From positions 1,488,001 to 1,552,000 of the forward strand of contig NZ_FUZA01000001.1 in NCBI RefSeq assembly GCF_900167945.1: a DNA stretch of 64,000 nt, in the 5' to 3' direction. The position numbers and the translations under genes are program-made. The notes beneath the pieces were generated by a model. The model was not told where the DNA came from. It saw only the letters and a list, made by a program, of their open reading frames with translations, and did not search any database. Shown here one piece after another: positions 9,148-17,065 of this stretch (within the stretch, counting starts at the first letter, position 1; the number at the start of each line of letters is the position of its first letter). Source of the stretch: Dyadobacter psychrophilus. GTDB lineage: Bacteria > Bacteroidota > Bacteroidia > Cytophagales > Spirosomataceae.

Positions 9148-9217
9148 GTTTCAAATCTTGCCATATTCACAATATCGAAGCTCCGCGGGAGTTCAAATTA
9201 AAACAAACGAACATTTC

Positions 9218-9949
9218 ATGCAGAAATCAATCTTATTCAGATCACTGGTCGCCATATTTCTCCTGGGAGTTATACATTTTGCTGCCGCTCAGAATGTGGA
9301 CGAAATCATTGACAAACATATCAAAGCAATGGGCGGTGCGGACAAATTATCCAAATTGCAAAGTCTGAAAATCACAGCCGACATGGAGGTGATGAATATG
9401 AAAGTGCCCATCAGCACTATCATAGTGCAGGACAAGGGTTTTCGCAGTGAAACGACGGTGCAAGGCATGACCGTTGTGCAGGCGATCAGCGGCAATACAG
9501 GCTGGACCATTAATCCGATGGCCGGACAAACCACGGCAACGGCGTTACCCGAAGAATCGGTAAAAGCCATGGCTACTGAAACGGACTTAACCGGCTTATA
9601 TAATTACAAGCAAAAGGGTTATGCCCTAACCCTTGATGGCGAGGAGGATTTAGCTGGTGCAAAAGTTTACAAAGTGTCTATGGCTTTGAAAAATGGCACC
9701 AAGCGGATTAATTATATTTCAAAAGACACATTTTACATTCTCAAAATGATCGTTCAGACCACGATCAATGGACAGGAGGTGAAATCTGAAAATACGCAAT
9801 CCGATTTCCGCCAGGTTGATGGCGTAACTTATCCTTACACGTCGGAAGTTTCCACAACCGCCATGCCGGGAACAACTATGGTATTAAAAATCAGCTCACT
9901 GGAAGTTAATCCAAAAATAGATCCCAAGATTTTCGAGATGCCAAAGTGA
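9218..9949 (+). CDS. exported LolA-like / outer-membrane lipoprotein-sorting-type protein
   Basis: Protein of about 243 residues from the ATG at 9218. The open frame reaches further up, but that part overlaps the atpG terminator. A signal peptide (FLLGVIHFAAAQ) is followed by a beta-rich sequence of the LolA/LolB-like fold as in COG2834: VDEIIDKHIKAMGGADKLSKLQSLKI at the start, then repeated strands, then VNPKIDPKIFEMPK at the end. Relatives are often annotated as outer-membrane lipoprotein-sorting proteins, and true lipoprotein carriage is not shown. It stands alone between two strong terminators. Confidence 0.7.
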   Translation: MQKSILFRSLVAIFLLGVIHFAAAQNVDEIIDKHIKAMGGADKLSKLQSLKITADMEVMNMKVPISTIIVQDKGFRSETTVQGMTVVQAISGNTGWTINPMAGQTTATALPEESVKAMATETDLTGLYNYKQKGYALTLDGEEDLAGAKVYKVSMALKNGTKRINYISKDTFYILKMIVQTTINGQEVKSENTQSDFRQVDGVTYPYTSEVSTTAMPGTTMVLKISSLEVNPKIDPKIFEMPK

Positions 9950-9967
9950 CATTTTGCAGACATAACA

Positions 9968-10020
9968 ATTGGTTAAAAAAAATCCCGGACAGAAAATATC
10001 CGGGATTTTTTTTAACCAAT
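9968..10020. terminator. perfect 22-bp stem terminator
   Basis: Arms 9968-9989 and 9999-10020 are perfectly complementary over 22 bp around a 9-base loop. The stem core is TCCCGGA/TCCGGGA, with eight As on the left and eight Ts on the right. It works as a terminator in either direction and closes the LolA-like gene. Confidence 0.85.
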
Positions 10021-10039
10021 TTGAAACTAATTTTTAATA

Positions 10040-10075
10040 ATACATGTATATACATTAAATGTAAAAACATTAAAT
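10040..10075. promoter_or_regulatory. ACAT-containing repeats upstream of the YceI gene
   Basis: The AT-rich leader has the palindrome ATACATGTAT (10040-10049), the inverted repeat ACATTAAATGT (10052-10062) and a further ACATTAAAT (10067-10075). They end 11 bases before the YceI start and overlap the likely promoter. They could be operator sites; no regulator gene is adjacent. Confidence 0.35.
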
Positions 10076-10086
10076 ATTTATAGATC

Positions 10087-10614
10087 ATGGCTACTACAAC
10101 ATGGGTTATTGACCCGACACATTCAGAGGTTCAGTTCAAAGTGAAACATTTGGTAATTTCAACTGTTACAGGTTCTTTCAAATCTTTCGAAGGTTCAGTA
10201 AAAACAGAAACTGAGGATTTTGACGGTGCAACTGTTCAGTTTTCAGCAGACGTTACCAGTATAGATACAAATCAGGCACAGCGCGATGAGCACTTGAAAT
10301 CAGGTGATTTCTTTGACGCGGCGAAACATCCTAAGCTTACTATTAAAGGAACATTAGTTAAAAAAGGAGACGAAAGCTACACTTTGCAAGGCGACCTGAC
10401 CGTGAAAGATGTGACCAAAGCAATTGAATTTGCTGTCGAATACGGTGGTAACATGACCGACTTTTACGGAAACAACAAATCAGGTTTTGAAATTACGGGT
10501 AAAATCAACCGTAAAGAATTTGGTCTTGAATGGAGCGCTGTTACCGAAGCAGGCGGCGTGGTTGTAGGCGACGACGTGAAATTGATCGCTAATATTCAGG
10601 TTGTAAAACAATAA
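10087..10614 (+). CDS. YceI-family lipid-binding protein
   Basis: Protein of 175 residues with the full YceI fold: the WVIDPTHSEVQFKVKHL start, TGSFKSFEG, QRDEHLKSGDFFDAAKHPKLTIKG and the C-terminal EFGLEWSAVTEAGGVVVGDDVKL. YceI proteins are eight-stranded lipocalin-like barrels that bind isoprenoid or fatty lipids. This copy has no signal peptide, so it is predicted cytoplasmic, unlike periplasmic E. coli YceI. It is a single-gene unit with its own terminator. Confidence 0.92.
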   Translation: MATTTWVIDPTHSEVQFKVKHLVISTVTGSFKSFEGSVKTETEDFDGATVQFSADVTSIDTNQAQRDEHLKSGDFFDAAKHPKLTIKGTLVKKGDESYTLQGDLTVKDVTKAIEFAVEYGGNMTDFYGNNKSGFEITGKINRKEFGLEWSAVTEAGGVVVGDDVKLIANIQVVKQ

Positions 10615-10640
10615 GATATATCAGTAAACCAGTCTCAGTG

Positions 10641-10673
10641 AAGCGTGGGCGTTGAATCGTCCCGCTTTTTTTG
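10641..10673 (+). terminator. terminator after the YceI gene
   Basis: AAGCG-T-GGGCG pairs with CGTCCCGCTT (one bulged T, one G-U pair) and is followed by seven Ts, 27 bases after the stop. Confidence 0.7.
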
Positions 10674-10721
10674 TGCCCGGTCGTTTTTGAATAATTGTCA
10701 GCATATCAGGGCAAAATCGCT

Positions 10722-10749
10722 TTGTATCGTCATTAAGTTATTACTTTTG
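10722..10749 (+). promoter_or_regulatory. promoter of the glucuronokinase-like gene
   Basis: TTG at 10722-10724, a 17-base spacer, then TACTTTTG at 10742-10749, a perfect -7 match. The start codon at 10769 is only 19 bases further on, so the leader should be very short. Confidence 0.6.
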
Positions 10750-10768
10750 ACCAAAAAAGATTTTCACC

Positions 10769-11764
10769 TTGATAATTGAAACACGTGCATACGCCCGGGC
10801 CGGGCTGCTTGGCAATCCTTCTGATGGTTTTTTTGGCAAAACAATTTCCATTTCTGTCAGAAATTTTGGCGCTTCCATTTCATTATATGAATCTCCCGAA
10901 CTCCACATTGAATCGGAGCCGCAGGATGAAAGCACATTTCGCAGCATTTTCCACTTGCGGGACACGGTTAGCATGCTGGGTTACAACGGCGGGATTCCTT
11001 TGATCAAAGCCGGCATTAAAAAATTCGGCGACTACTGTGAAGACAACGGGATCCGGCTTCCTAACCGCAATTTCACCGTTCGTTACCGCTCTTCGATCCC
11101 ACGTCAGGTAGGAATGTCGGGTTCAAGCGCGATCGTGGTTGCGCTTTTCAGGGCGCTTATGCAGTTTTATAAGGTTGAAATTCCCATTGAAATCCTTCCG
11201 CAGCTTGTCATGGTAACCGAAACTGAAGAACTGGGCATTACTGCCGGTTTGCAGGATCGGGTTATACAATGTTACGAAGGCTGTGTCTATATGGATTTCG
11301 ATAAAAAACTAATTGATAATCAGGGTTATGGAATGTACGAGCGCATTAACCCGGCGCTGTTGCCTAAGCTTTATGTTGCATATAACACCAACCTCAGTAA
11401 AGTGTCAGGGAAAGTACATAGTGATGTCCGGACGCGTTTTGATCGCGGCGAAACCGATGTGATTGACGTTTTGGGCCAGATTGCGAAAAAAGCGGCTGAT
11501 GGCCGCGAAGCACTTTTGGAAGGCCGCGCGCATGATCTGCACCAGTTGATGAATGAGAATTTCGACTTGCGCTGTAAAATTTACAATGTGCCCGAATCCA
11601 ATAAAAGACTGATTAACGCAGCCCGATCATGCGGCGCATCTGCAAAATTTGCGGGATCCGGCGGAACGATCATTGGCATTTATCACGACGATGATATGCT
11701 GAACCAGCTTTTTGTGGAGCTAAAAAAACACAACGCGCGGGTTATCAGGCCATTTGTTGTGTAA
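10769..11764 (+). CDS. GHMP-family sugar kinase, probable glucuronokinase
   Basis: Kinase of 331 residues, starting at a TTG placed 19 bases after a strong promoter. GHMP motifs are clear: ARAGLLGNPSD with FFGKTIS at 10-27, the phosphate loop GMSGSSAIV at 115-123, ELGITAGLQDRVIQ at 154-167 and GASAKFAGSGG near the C-terminus. From memory, the combination LGNPSD...FGxTIS, IPRQxGxSGSSAIV and ELGIxAGLQDRV is that of plant glucuronokinase, which phosphorylates D-glucuronate to its 1-phosphate. It lies 85 bases upstream of galU, which fits making a sugar-1-phosphate and then a UDP-sugar. Another aldose or heptose as substrate is possible. Confidence 0.75.
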   Translation: MIIETRAYARAGLLGNPSDGFFGKTISISVRNFGASISLYESPELHIESEPQDESTFRSIFHLRDTVSMLGYNGGIPLIKAGIKKFGDYCEDNGIRLPNRNFTVRYRSSIPRQVGMSGSSAIVVALFRALMQFYKVEIPIEILPQLVMVTETEELGITAGLQDRVIQCYEGCVYMDFDKKLIDNQGYGMYERINPALLPKLYVAYNTNLSKVSGKVHSDVRTRFDRGETDVIDVLGQIAKKAADGREALLEGRAHDLHQLMNENFDLRCKIYNVPESNKRLINAARSCGASAKFAGSGGTIIGIYHDDDMLNQLFVELKKHNARVIRPFVV

Positions 11765-11814
11765 ATTTTCGCTGTCATACTGCCTTAAAATATTTATTTA
11801 CAAACACTTATAAA

Positions 11815-11842
11815 CCGAAAGCCGAAAGCTGACGGCCGAAAG
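11815..11842 (+). repeat. heptad repeat CCGAAAG before galU
   Basis: Three CCGAAAG units and one diverged unit (CTGACGG) in strict 7-base steps, ending eight bases before the galU ATG. In the mRNA they form the leader; no hairpin is obvious. Confidence 0.55.
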
Positions 11843-11849
11843 CCAACTT

Positions 11850-12713
11850 ATGATTCGTAAAGCTGTAATTCCTGCTGCCGGACTTGGAACGCGGTTTCTT
11901 CCCGCAACCAAATCGATGCCCAAAGAAATGCTTCCCATTATCGACATTCCTACGATCCAATATGTGGTGCAGGAAGCAGTTGATTCGGGAATTGAAGACA
12001 TTTTGATCATTTCAGGAAAAGGAAAACGTGCCATTGAAGACCATTTCGACCGCAATGTTGAACTGGAAAGCCGTTTGGAAGAGAAAGAAGATTTAATGTG
12101 GTTCAACGAAATGCGCCGCCTGGCCGACATGGCCAATGTGCATTTTGTACGTCAGAAAGAAGCTAACGGATTGGGCGATGCCATTTACTACGCACGCCAT
12201 CACGTTGGTAATGAACCATTTGCAGTGCTGCTGGGCGACACCATTATGGATTCTGTAATCCCGGTTACGCAGCAGTTAATGGACACTTACGAGCAATATG
12301 GCGGCTCCGTTATCGCGGTTGAGGAAGTGCCTGCAAACAAAGTAAACCGCTACGGAATTGTAGGCGGCACGTCATTAAGTGATACGATATTGGAGCTTAG
12401 TACACTGATTGAAAAACCAGCCATCGATCTTGCACCTTCCAATCTGGCAATTGCCGGACGTTACATTCTAACGCCTGAAATTTTTAACACGATCGAGCAA
12501 ACACCAAAAGGCAAAAACAACGAAATTCAACTAACCGACTCGTTATTGCTGCTTTTAAAACGCGAAAACATCTACGCCCACCACATCGAAGGCAAACGCC
12601 ACGACATTGGTGACAAACTGGATTATCTGAAAACGACGGTTGAATTTGCTTTGAAAAGAAAAGAGTTCGCAGAGCCTTTCAGGCAGTTTTTGATTGATAT
12701 TTTGAATAAGTAG
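11850..12713 (+). CDS. galU: UTP-glucose-1-phosphate uridylyltransferase
   Basis: Nucleotidyltransferase of 287 residues. It makes UDP-glucose from UTP and glucose-1-phosphate in the cytoplasm, supplying cell-envelope and capsular polysaccharides. Visible motifs are the N-terminal nucleotide-binding loop GLGTRFLPATKSMPKEMLPI, the lysine region and VLLGDTIMD, and the C-terminal GKRHDIGDKLDYLKT. It follows the glucuronokinase-like gene and may also act on glucuronate-1-phosphate or supply UDP-glucose for oxidation. The stop codon lies inside the left arm of a 38-bp palindrome. Confidence 0.95.
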   Translation: MIRKAVIPAAGLGTRFLPATKSMPKEMLPIIDIPTIQYVVQEAVDSGIEDILIISGKGKRAIEDHFDRNVELESRLEEKEDLMWFNEMRRLADMANVHFVRQKEANGLGDAIYYARHHVGNEPFAVLLGDTIMDSVIPVTQQLMDTYEQYGGSVIAVEEVPANKVNRYGIVGGTSLSDTILELSTLIEKPAIDLAPSNLAIAGRYILTPEIFNTIEQTPKGKNNEIQLTDSLLLLLKRENIYAHHIEGKRHDIGDKLDYLKTTVEFALKRKEFAEPFRQFLIDILNK

Positions 12714-12795
12714 GGAGTTTACTGGCCTTGTCAGCCTGAGCGGACCGGACCGCCGGGCGGTCCGCTCAGGCTGACAAGGCCAGTAAACTCCCTAC
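12710..12795. repeat. perfect 38-bp inverted repeat (REP-like / bidirectional terminator)
   Basis: Arms 12710-12747 and 12758-12795 are exactly complementary, with a 10-base GC-rich loop. They contain TGTCAGCCTGAGCGGA, a 16-mer found again unchanged at 29051-29066. The element lies between two converging genes and takes in the galU stop codon. It can fold into a very stable hairpin from either strand, but no T-run follows. Confidence 0.9.
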
Positions 12796-12801
12796 ATTCA
12801 T

Positions 12802-13224
12802 TCAGTGCTGCGGCGCCTGCTCATAGTCAATCCGAATCACGCGCCTCCCCTTACTATCAACTGCCCCGATAGAAATATCGGTAATGTTCTTACTCTTAGT
12901 CCTGATTTCCTTCTCTGCGCGTTGCGCGTCTTTTTCCTTTCTTCCGTTCAAAATATAAGTAACGCTGTCTTTGGGATAACCAAAAACGTCAAATCCATGC
13001 TCAGTGACAATGCTGCGTTTGATAAGCGTGTATTTACCTGTTTCGGGAACTGCCGAGGTTGGGTTAACCTGAATGCTTTGAGGGGCTACAAAATCGTAAA
13101 TCTCAGACTTATTCCCTCTTATTTGGTCGTAAGTAGGGAAAGAACCTTTCTCTTTCTTCTGAGCGAAAACGAGCTGGTTAAAGCCCGCCACCATTAAAAT
13201 GATGATCGAATAAGGACATTTCAT
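12802..13224 (-). CDS. small exported protein of unknown function
   Basis: Protein of 140 residues with a signal peptide ending LVFAQ and a mature part of about 118 residues. That part is mixed alpha/beta with many charged residues and ends DISIGAVDSKGRRVIRIDY. I recognise no family. It runs towards galU, from which the 38-bp palindrome separates it, and is divergent from the beta-helix gene at 13277. It is most likely a periplasmic protein. Confidence 0.7.
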   Translation of the reverse strand: MKCPYSIIILMVAGFNQLVFAQKKEKGSFPTYDQIRGNKSEIYDFVAPQSIQVNPTSAVPETGKYTLIKRSIVTEHGFDVFGYPKDSVTYILNGRKEKDAQRAEKEIRTKSKNITDISIGAVDSKGRRVIRIDYEQAPQH

Positions 13225-13276
13225 AGAATTTAAGTCTTAATTTGAAGTCAGTCATTCCATAAATATAGCCGCATCA

Positions 13277-15625
13277 ATGCATTATCGGATCCTCGGTCTC
13301 CTTTTGTTCAATTTGATAACATTGGTTGCAGATAGTCACGCGCAAAATCTGTACGTGTCGCCTGCCGGAAATGATGCAAATGCAGGCACATTGCAGGCGC
13401 CGTTGAAAACGCCATTCGCTGCCATCGCCAAAATAAAACGGGTAAGCCAATCCAAGGTTACCATTTTTCTCCGCCGCGGCATTTATTATCTGAATAAGCC
13501 TCTGAAAATAGATCCTGAGTCGCTAAACGGGAAATCGCTCAATATTGAAGCTTACAAAAATGAACCCGTAACATTAAGCGCAGGAAGAAAATTAGCATTG
13601 AAGTGGGAAAAGCACAACCAAAATATTTTAAAAGCCAAAGTCTCGGGCAATCATTTCGAAATGCTTTTTATCAATGGCAAACAGTTGCCGATGGCACGCT
13701 ATCCCAATTTCGATTCGACAGCCCGCGTTTTCAACGGAACCGCCGAAGATGCACTTTCACCAGCGAGAATTGCGAAGTCAGGCGATATGGCAGGTGCTTA
13801 TGTGCATGCATTGCATAAGTCTGAGTGGGGAAGTTTTCATTACCGGATCAAGGGGATTAAAAACGGAGAGGCCGATCTGGAAGGCGGCTGGCAGAATAAC
13901 CGGCCATCGACATTGCATTTACAGCATCGGTTTGTGGAAAACGTTTTTACAGATCTGGATGCCCCCGGTGAATGGTTTTTGGATAAAAAATCACAATTAC
14001 TCTATTTATATCCTCCTCAAAACCTGAACATTAACACTGCTGACATTGAAGTCTCTAACCTTAAACACATCATTGAACTGGTTGGAACCGACAAGCAGCC
14101 AGTCAAGAACGTAATAATTAGCAATGTTCGGTTTGAACATACGGAACGCACATTTATGGAACATTACGAGCCATTATTGCGAAGTGATTGGATGATCTAC
14201 CGGGGTGGGGCCGTGCTGATGGAGAACTCGGAAAACTGCGTGGTAAAGGATTCCGAATTCACAAATCTGGGAGGGAATGCGGTGATGATCAGCGGCTATA
14301 ATGTTGGTTCAGGTGTAACCGGATCGCATATTTACAACATTGGATCCAGCGCCATATGCTTCATAGGCGATTCCTCAGCCGTTCGCTCGGCCGCCATTGG
14401 ATATGAAAACTTTATTCCCCTCTCGAAAATAGATCGCACACCCGGGCCTAAGAATAATAAGTATCCCCTCAAATGCTTTGCTGAGGATAATCTGATCCAT
14501 AACATTGGAAAAACAGAAAAACAGTGCACCGGTGTGCAAATTGAAATGGCTTCGGAAATCCTTGTGAGTCATAACACCATTTATCAGGTGCCGCGTGCCG
14601 GGATAAATATTGGCGACGGAGCCTGGGGAGGGCATATCATCGAGCATAATGACGTGTTCGAAACGGTGCTGGAAACCGGCGACCATGGCGCATTTAATTC
14701 CTGGGGACGCGATCGTTTCTGGCACCCCGACCGCAAAACCATGGATAGCATTGTTGTTTCGCATCCCGAACTTATTCTGCTGGATGCGCAAAAAACGGTA
14801 ATCATTCGCAACAACCGTTTTCGATGCGACCATGGCTGGGATGTGGACCTGGACGATGGCAGCAGCAATTATCATATTTATAACAATGTATTTATGAGCG
14901 GCGGATTAAAATTCCGGGAAGGGTTTCAGCGCATTGCCGAAAACAATATCTTCCTCAATAACAGCTTTCATCCGCATGTTTGGTTTAAAAACAGCGGTGA
15001 CATTTTCAGGAAAAATATCCTGATGCGGCCTTATTTTCCAATCCTTGTTAAAGATTGGGGCAAAAAAATTGACTACAATCTTTTCCCCAATGAAAATGAC
15101 CTGAAAAACGCTCAGGCGAACAAAACAGACGCGCATAGCAGTTTTGGCGACGCGATTTTTATGGATCCTAAAAACGGCAATTATCAGGTAAAATCTGAAA
15201 GTCCGGCATTCGTCCTGGGATTTAAAAATTTCCCTATGGATCAATTTGGTGTACAAAAAGAAGCATTTAAGAAAATAGCGCGAAAGGTTTCCTATCCTGT
15301 TTTACTGAATGCTGCTTTGGAGAAAGACATGCAGGAAATGACCTGGCTGGGTGTAAAAATAAGGAATGTACGAGGCCTTGGAGACCGCTCTGCATTTGGG
15401 TTGCCGGATGAAAAAGGCGTTGTCATTGTGAATGTTCCGTCAGATAACATTTTAGCAAAAAGCGGATTGCAAAGTAACGACGTAATTATCAGTGCTAACA
15501 AAGAGAAAACAGACAATGTTGTTCGACTCGAAGCCATCCGTCAGCAAATCAACTGGACGGGGCAAATGGATGTAGAAGTCTTGCGTAATCAGCAGACATT
15601 AACATTGAAACTGAACCTTAAATAG
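13277..15625 (+). CDS. secreted right-handed beta-helix protein with C-terminal PDZ domain
   Basis: Protein of 782 residues. A signal peptide (ADSHAQ) leads into LYVSPAGNDANAGTLQAPLKT, the usual start of parallel beta-helix carbohydrate-active proteins. The motif LPMARYPNFDS and then GGWQNNR...RFVENVFTDLDAPGEWFLDK resemble GH141-like glycosidases (tentative). Beta-helix coils fill residues about 270-640 with repeated N-N and D-N ladder turns. Residues about 690-782 look like a PDZ domain (DRSAFGLPDEKGVVIVNVPS...SGLQSNDVIISAN). It probably acts on a polysaccharide outside the cytoplasm; the substrate is unknown. No neighbouring gene belongs to a sugar-use locus. Confidence 0.8.
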   Translation: MHYRILGLLLFNLITLVADSHAQNLYVSPAGNDANAGTLQAPLKTPFAAIAKIKRVSQSKVTIFLRRGIYYLNKPLKIDPESLNGKSLNIEAYKNEPVTLSAGRKLALKWEKHNQNILKAKVSGNHFEMLFINGKQLPMARYPNFDSTARVFNGTAEDALSPARIAKSGDMAGAYVHALHKSEWGSFHYRIKGIKNGEADLEGGWQNNRPSTLHLQHRFVENVFTDLDAPGEWFLDKKSQLLYLYPPQNLNINTADIEVSNLKHIIELVGTDKQPVKNVIISNVRFEHTERTFMEHYEPLLRSDWMIYRGGAVLMENSENCVVKDSEFTNLGGNAVMISGYNVGSGVTGSHIYNIGSSAICFIGDSSAVRSAAIGYENFIPLSKIDRTPGPKNNKYPLKCFAEDNLIHNIGKTEKQCTGVQIEMASEILVSHNTIYQVPRAGINIGDGAWGGHIIEHNDVFETVLETGDHGAFNSWGRDRFWHPDRKTMDSIVVSHPELILLDAQKTVIIRNNRFRCDHGWDVDLDDGSSNYHIYNNVFMSGGLKFREGFQRIAENNIFLNNSFHPHVWFKNSGDIFRKNILMRPYFPILVKDWGKKIDYNLFPNENDLKNAQANKTDAHSSFGDAIFMDPKNGNYQVKSESPAFVLGFKNFPMDQFGVQKEAFKKIARKVSYPVLLNAALEKDMQEMTWLGVKIRNVRGLGDRSAFGLPDEKGVVIVNVPSDNILAKSGLQSNDVIISANKEKTDNVVRLEAIRQQINWTGQMDVEVLRNQQTLTLKLNLK

Positions 15626-15640
15626 CTAAGGAAAACTGCC

Positions 15641-16933
15641 TTATGAGTCAAAAACTGTGATTTTCACCTGTGAGATGGTGGCGCGCTGCTTTTTCAGGAT
15701 TGTGAATTCAAAATGCTTTGTTTTAAACTTCTCTCCTACCGCCGGAATTCTGCCAAATTTGTAGATCAGATAACCAGCCAATGTTTCGTAATCGCTTTCC
15801 TTTGAAATATCGTGCGGAAGCTTATCATTAATATCTGTGATCGACGCGGAACCTAGCACTGTATATGTATTGTCGCTTTCATTCTTCACAATGGGGATCT
15901 CATTATCATATTCGTCCTGGATTTCACCCACCAATTCTTCCAAAATATCCTCCATTGTCACAATGCCGTCGACCCCGCCGTATTCATCGATGATTACGGC
16001 CATTTGCTGCCTGTTCAGCTGGAAATCGCGGAGTAAGGCACCAATTGGCTTGGACTCATGAACTGTTGAAATAGGCCTTATCAGTTCCGTAAGCACGATT
16101 TCTTTGCCCTGACGCATTTTCAAAAGCAAGTCCTTCAAATGCAGCACGCCTACAATTTGATCCAAAGTATCTTCATAAACCGGGATTCTGGAATAGCCTT
16201 CCTCAATGACCTTTTCCAGTTTTGCCTCGTTAAAATCATTGATATCAATGCCAAAAACCTGTGGCCTCGGGATCATAATTTGTTTCGCAATCCTTTCTGA
16301 AAAGTTAAATGCATTTTTGATAAGGTCATAGTCCGCGGCTTCGATCATTCCGCTATCTTTTTGCTGCTGAACCAGATAGCGCAATTCGTCACTGCTATGC
16401 ACTTCGCTTCCGTGCGAGGGTGTGATGCCTACGCCTTTCAGGATAAAATTGGCAATGCCATTTAACATCCAGACAACAGGTCGGAAAACAAGGTAAAAGC
16501 CGTGCAACGGATAAGATAAGAACAAGGTGGTCGCTTCGGGACGTTGTATCGCGATGGATTTGGGTGCCAGCTCGCCAAAAACGATGTGCAGAATGGTTAT
16601 AATGGCAAAGGCAGTGGGTAATGCTATCTGATGCGCGAGTTCGGGATCCAGTGAAATGCCCACCAACTCCATTCCGCCGATCAGTAGTTTAGAAACAACC
16701 GGCTCGCCTATCCAACCCAAACCAAGGCTTGCAAGCGTTATTCCAAATTGCGTAGCAGCAAGATATCCGTCGAGATTAGCAACAATTTTTTTAGACAAAA
16801 TGGCCATCGCATTTCCCTCCTGCGCTTTTTGCTCCAATTGTGAAGCCCGGATTTTCACGATAGCAAACTCTGCCGCTACAAAAAAACCATTTAACAAGAC
16901 GAGTACTAATGTGATTAAAACCTGGATAGCCAT
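15641..16933 (-). CDS. CorC/HlyC-type membrane protein (CNNM-like) with CBS pair
   Basis: Protein of 430 residues. An N-terminal DUF21/CNNM membrane domain (about 1-190, three to four transmembrane helices, starting LITLVLVLLNGFFVAAEFA) is followed by a pair of CBS domains (about 205-330, with IPVYEDTLDQIVGVLHLKDLL) and a CorC_HlyC domain (about 345-428). Relatives are linked to magnesium/cobalt transport or resistance and are often called hemolysins without evidence of haemolysis. In Bacteroidota GldE is a related protein, but this gene has no gliding neighbours. It converges on the beta-helix gene with only 15 bases between them. Confidence 0.9.
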   Translation of the reverse strand: MAIQVLITLVLVLLNGFFVAAEFAIVKIRASQLEQKAQEGNAMAILSKKIVANLDGYLAATQFGITLASLGLGWIGEPVVSKLLIGGMELVGISLDPELAHQIALPTAFAIITILHIVFGELAPKSIAIQRPEATTLFLSYPLHGFYLVFRPVVWMLNGIANFILKGVGITPSHGSEVHSSDELRYLVQQQKDSGMIEAADYDLIKNAFNFSERIAKQIMIPRPQVFGIDINDFNEAKLEKVIEEGYSRIPVYEDTLDQIVGVLHLKDLLLKMRQGKEIVLTELIRPISTVHESKPIGALLRDFQLNRQQMAVIIDEYGGVDGIVTMEDILEELVGEIQDEYDNEIPIVKNESDNTYTVLGSASITDINDKLPHDISKESDYETLAGYLIYKFGRIPAVGEKFKTKHFEFTILKKQRATISQVKITVFDS

Positions 16934-17065
16934 TCAAAATGTGTTTTTGGAACAAAAAGGGTAATGCAATGCATGTTATGAAAAAATTATTCCAATTAAT
17001 AACGGAAGCGCATACCGGTGCCGACTTTACGCCGGGTTTGGTTTTTTTGTAACTTACACCTAACT

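Noticed and set aside
14375..14875. Open frame of 166 codons antisense to the beta-helix/PDZ gene
   Set aside because: No recognisable protein features; it lies wholly inside a well-supported coding region.
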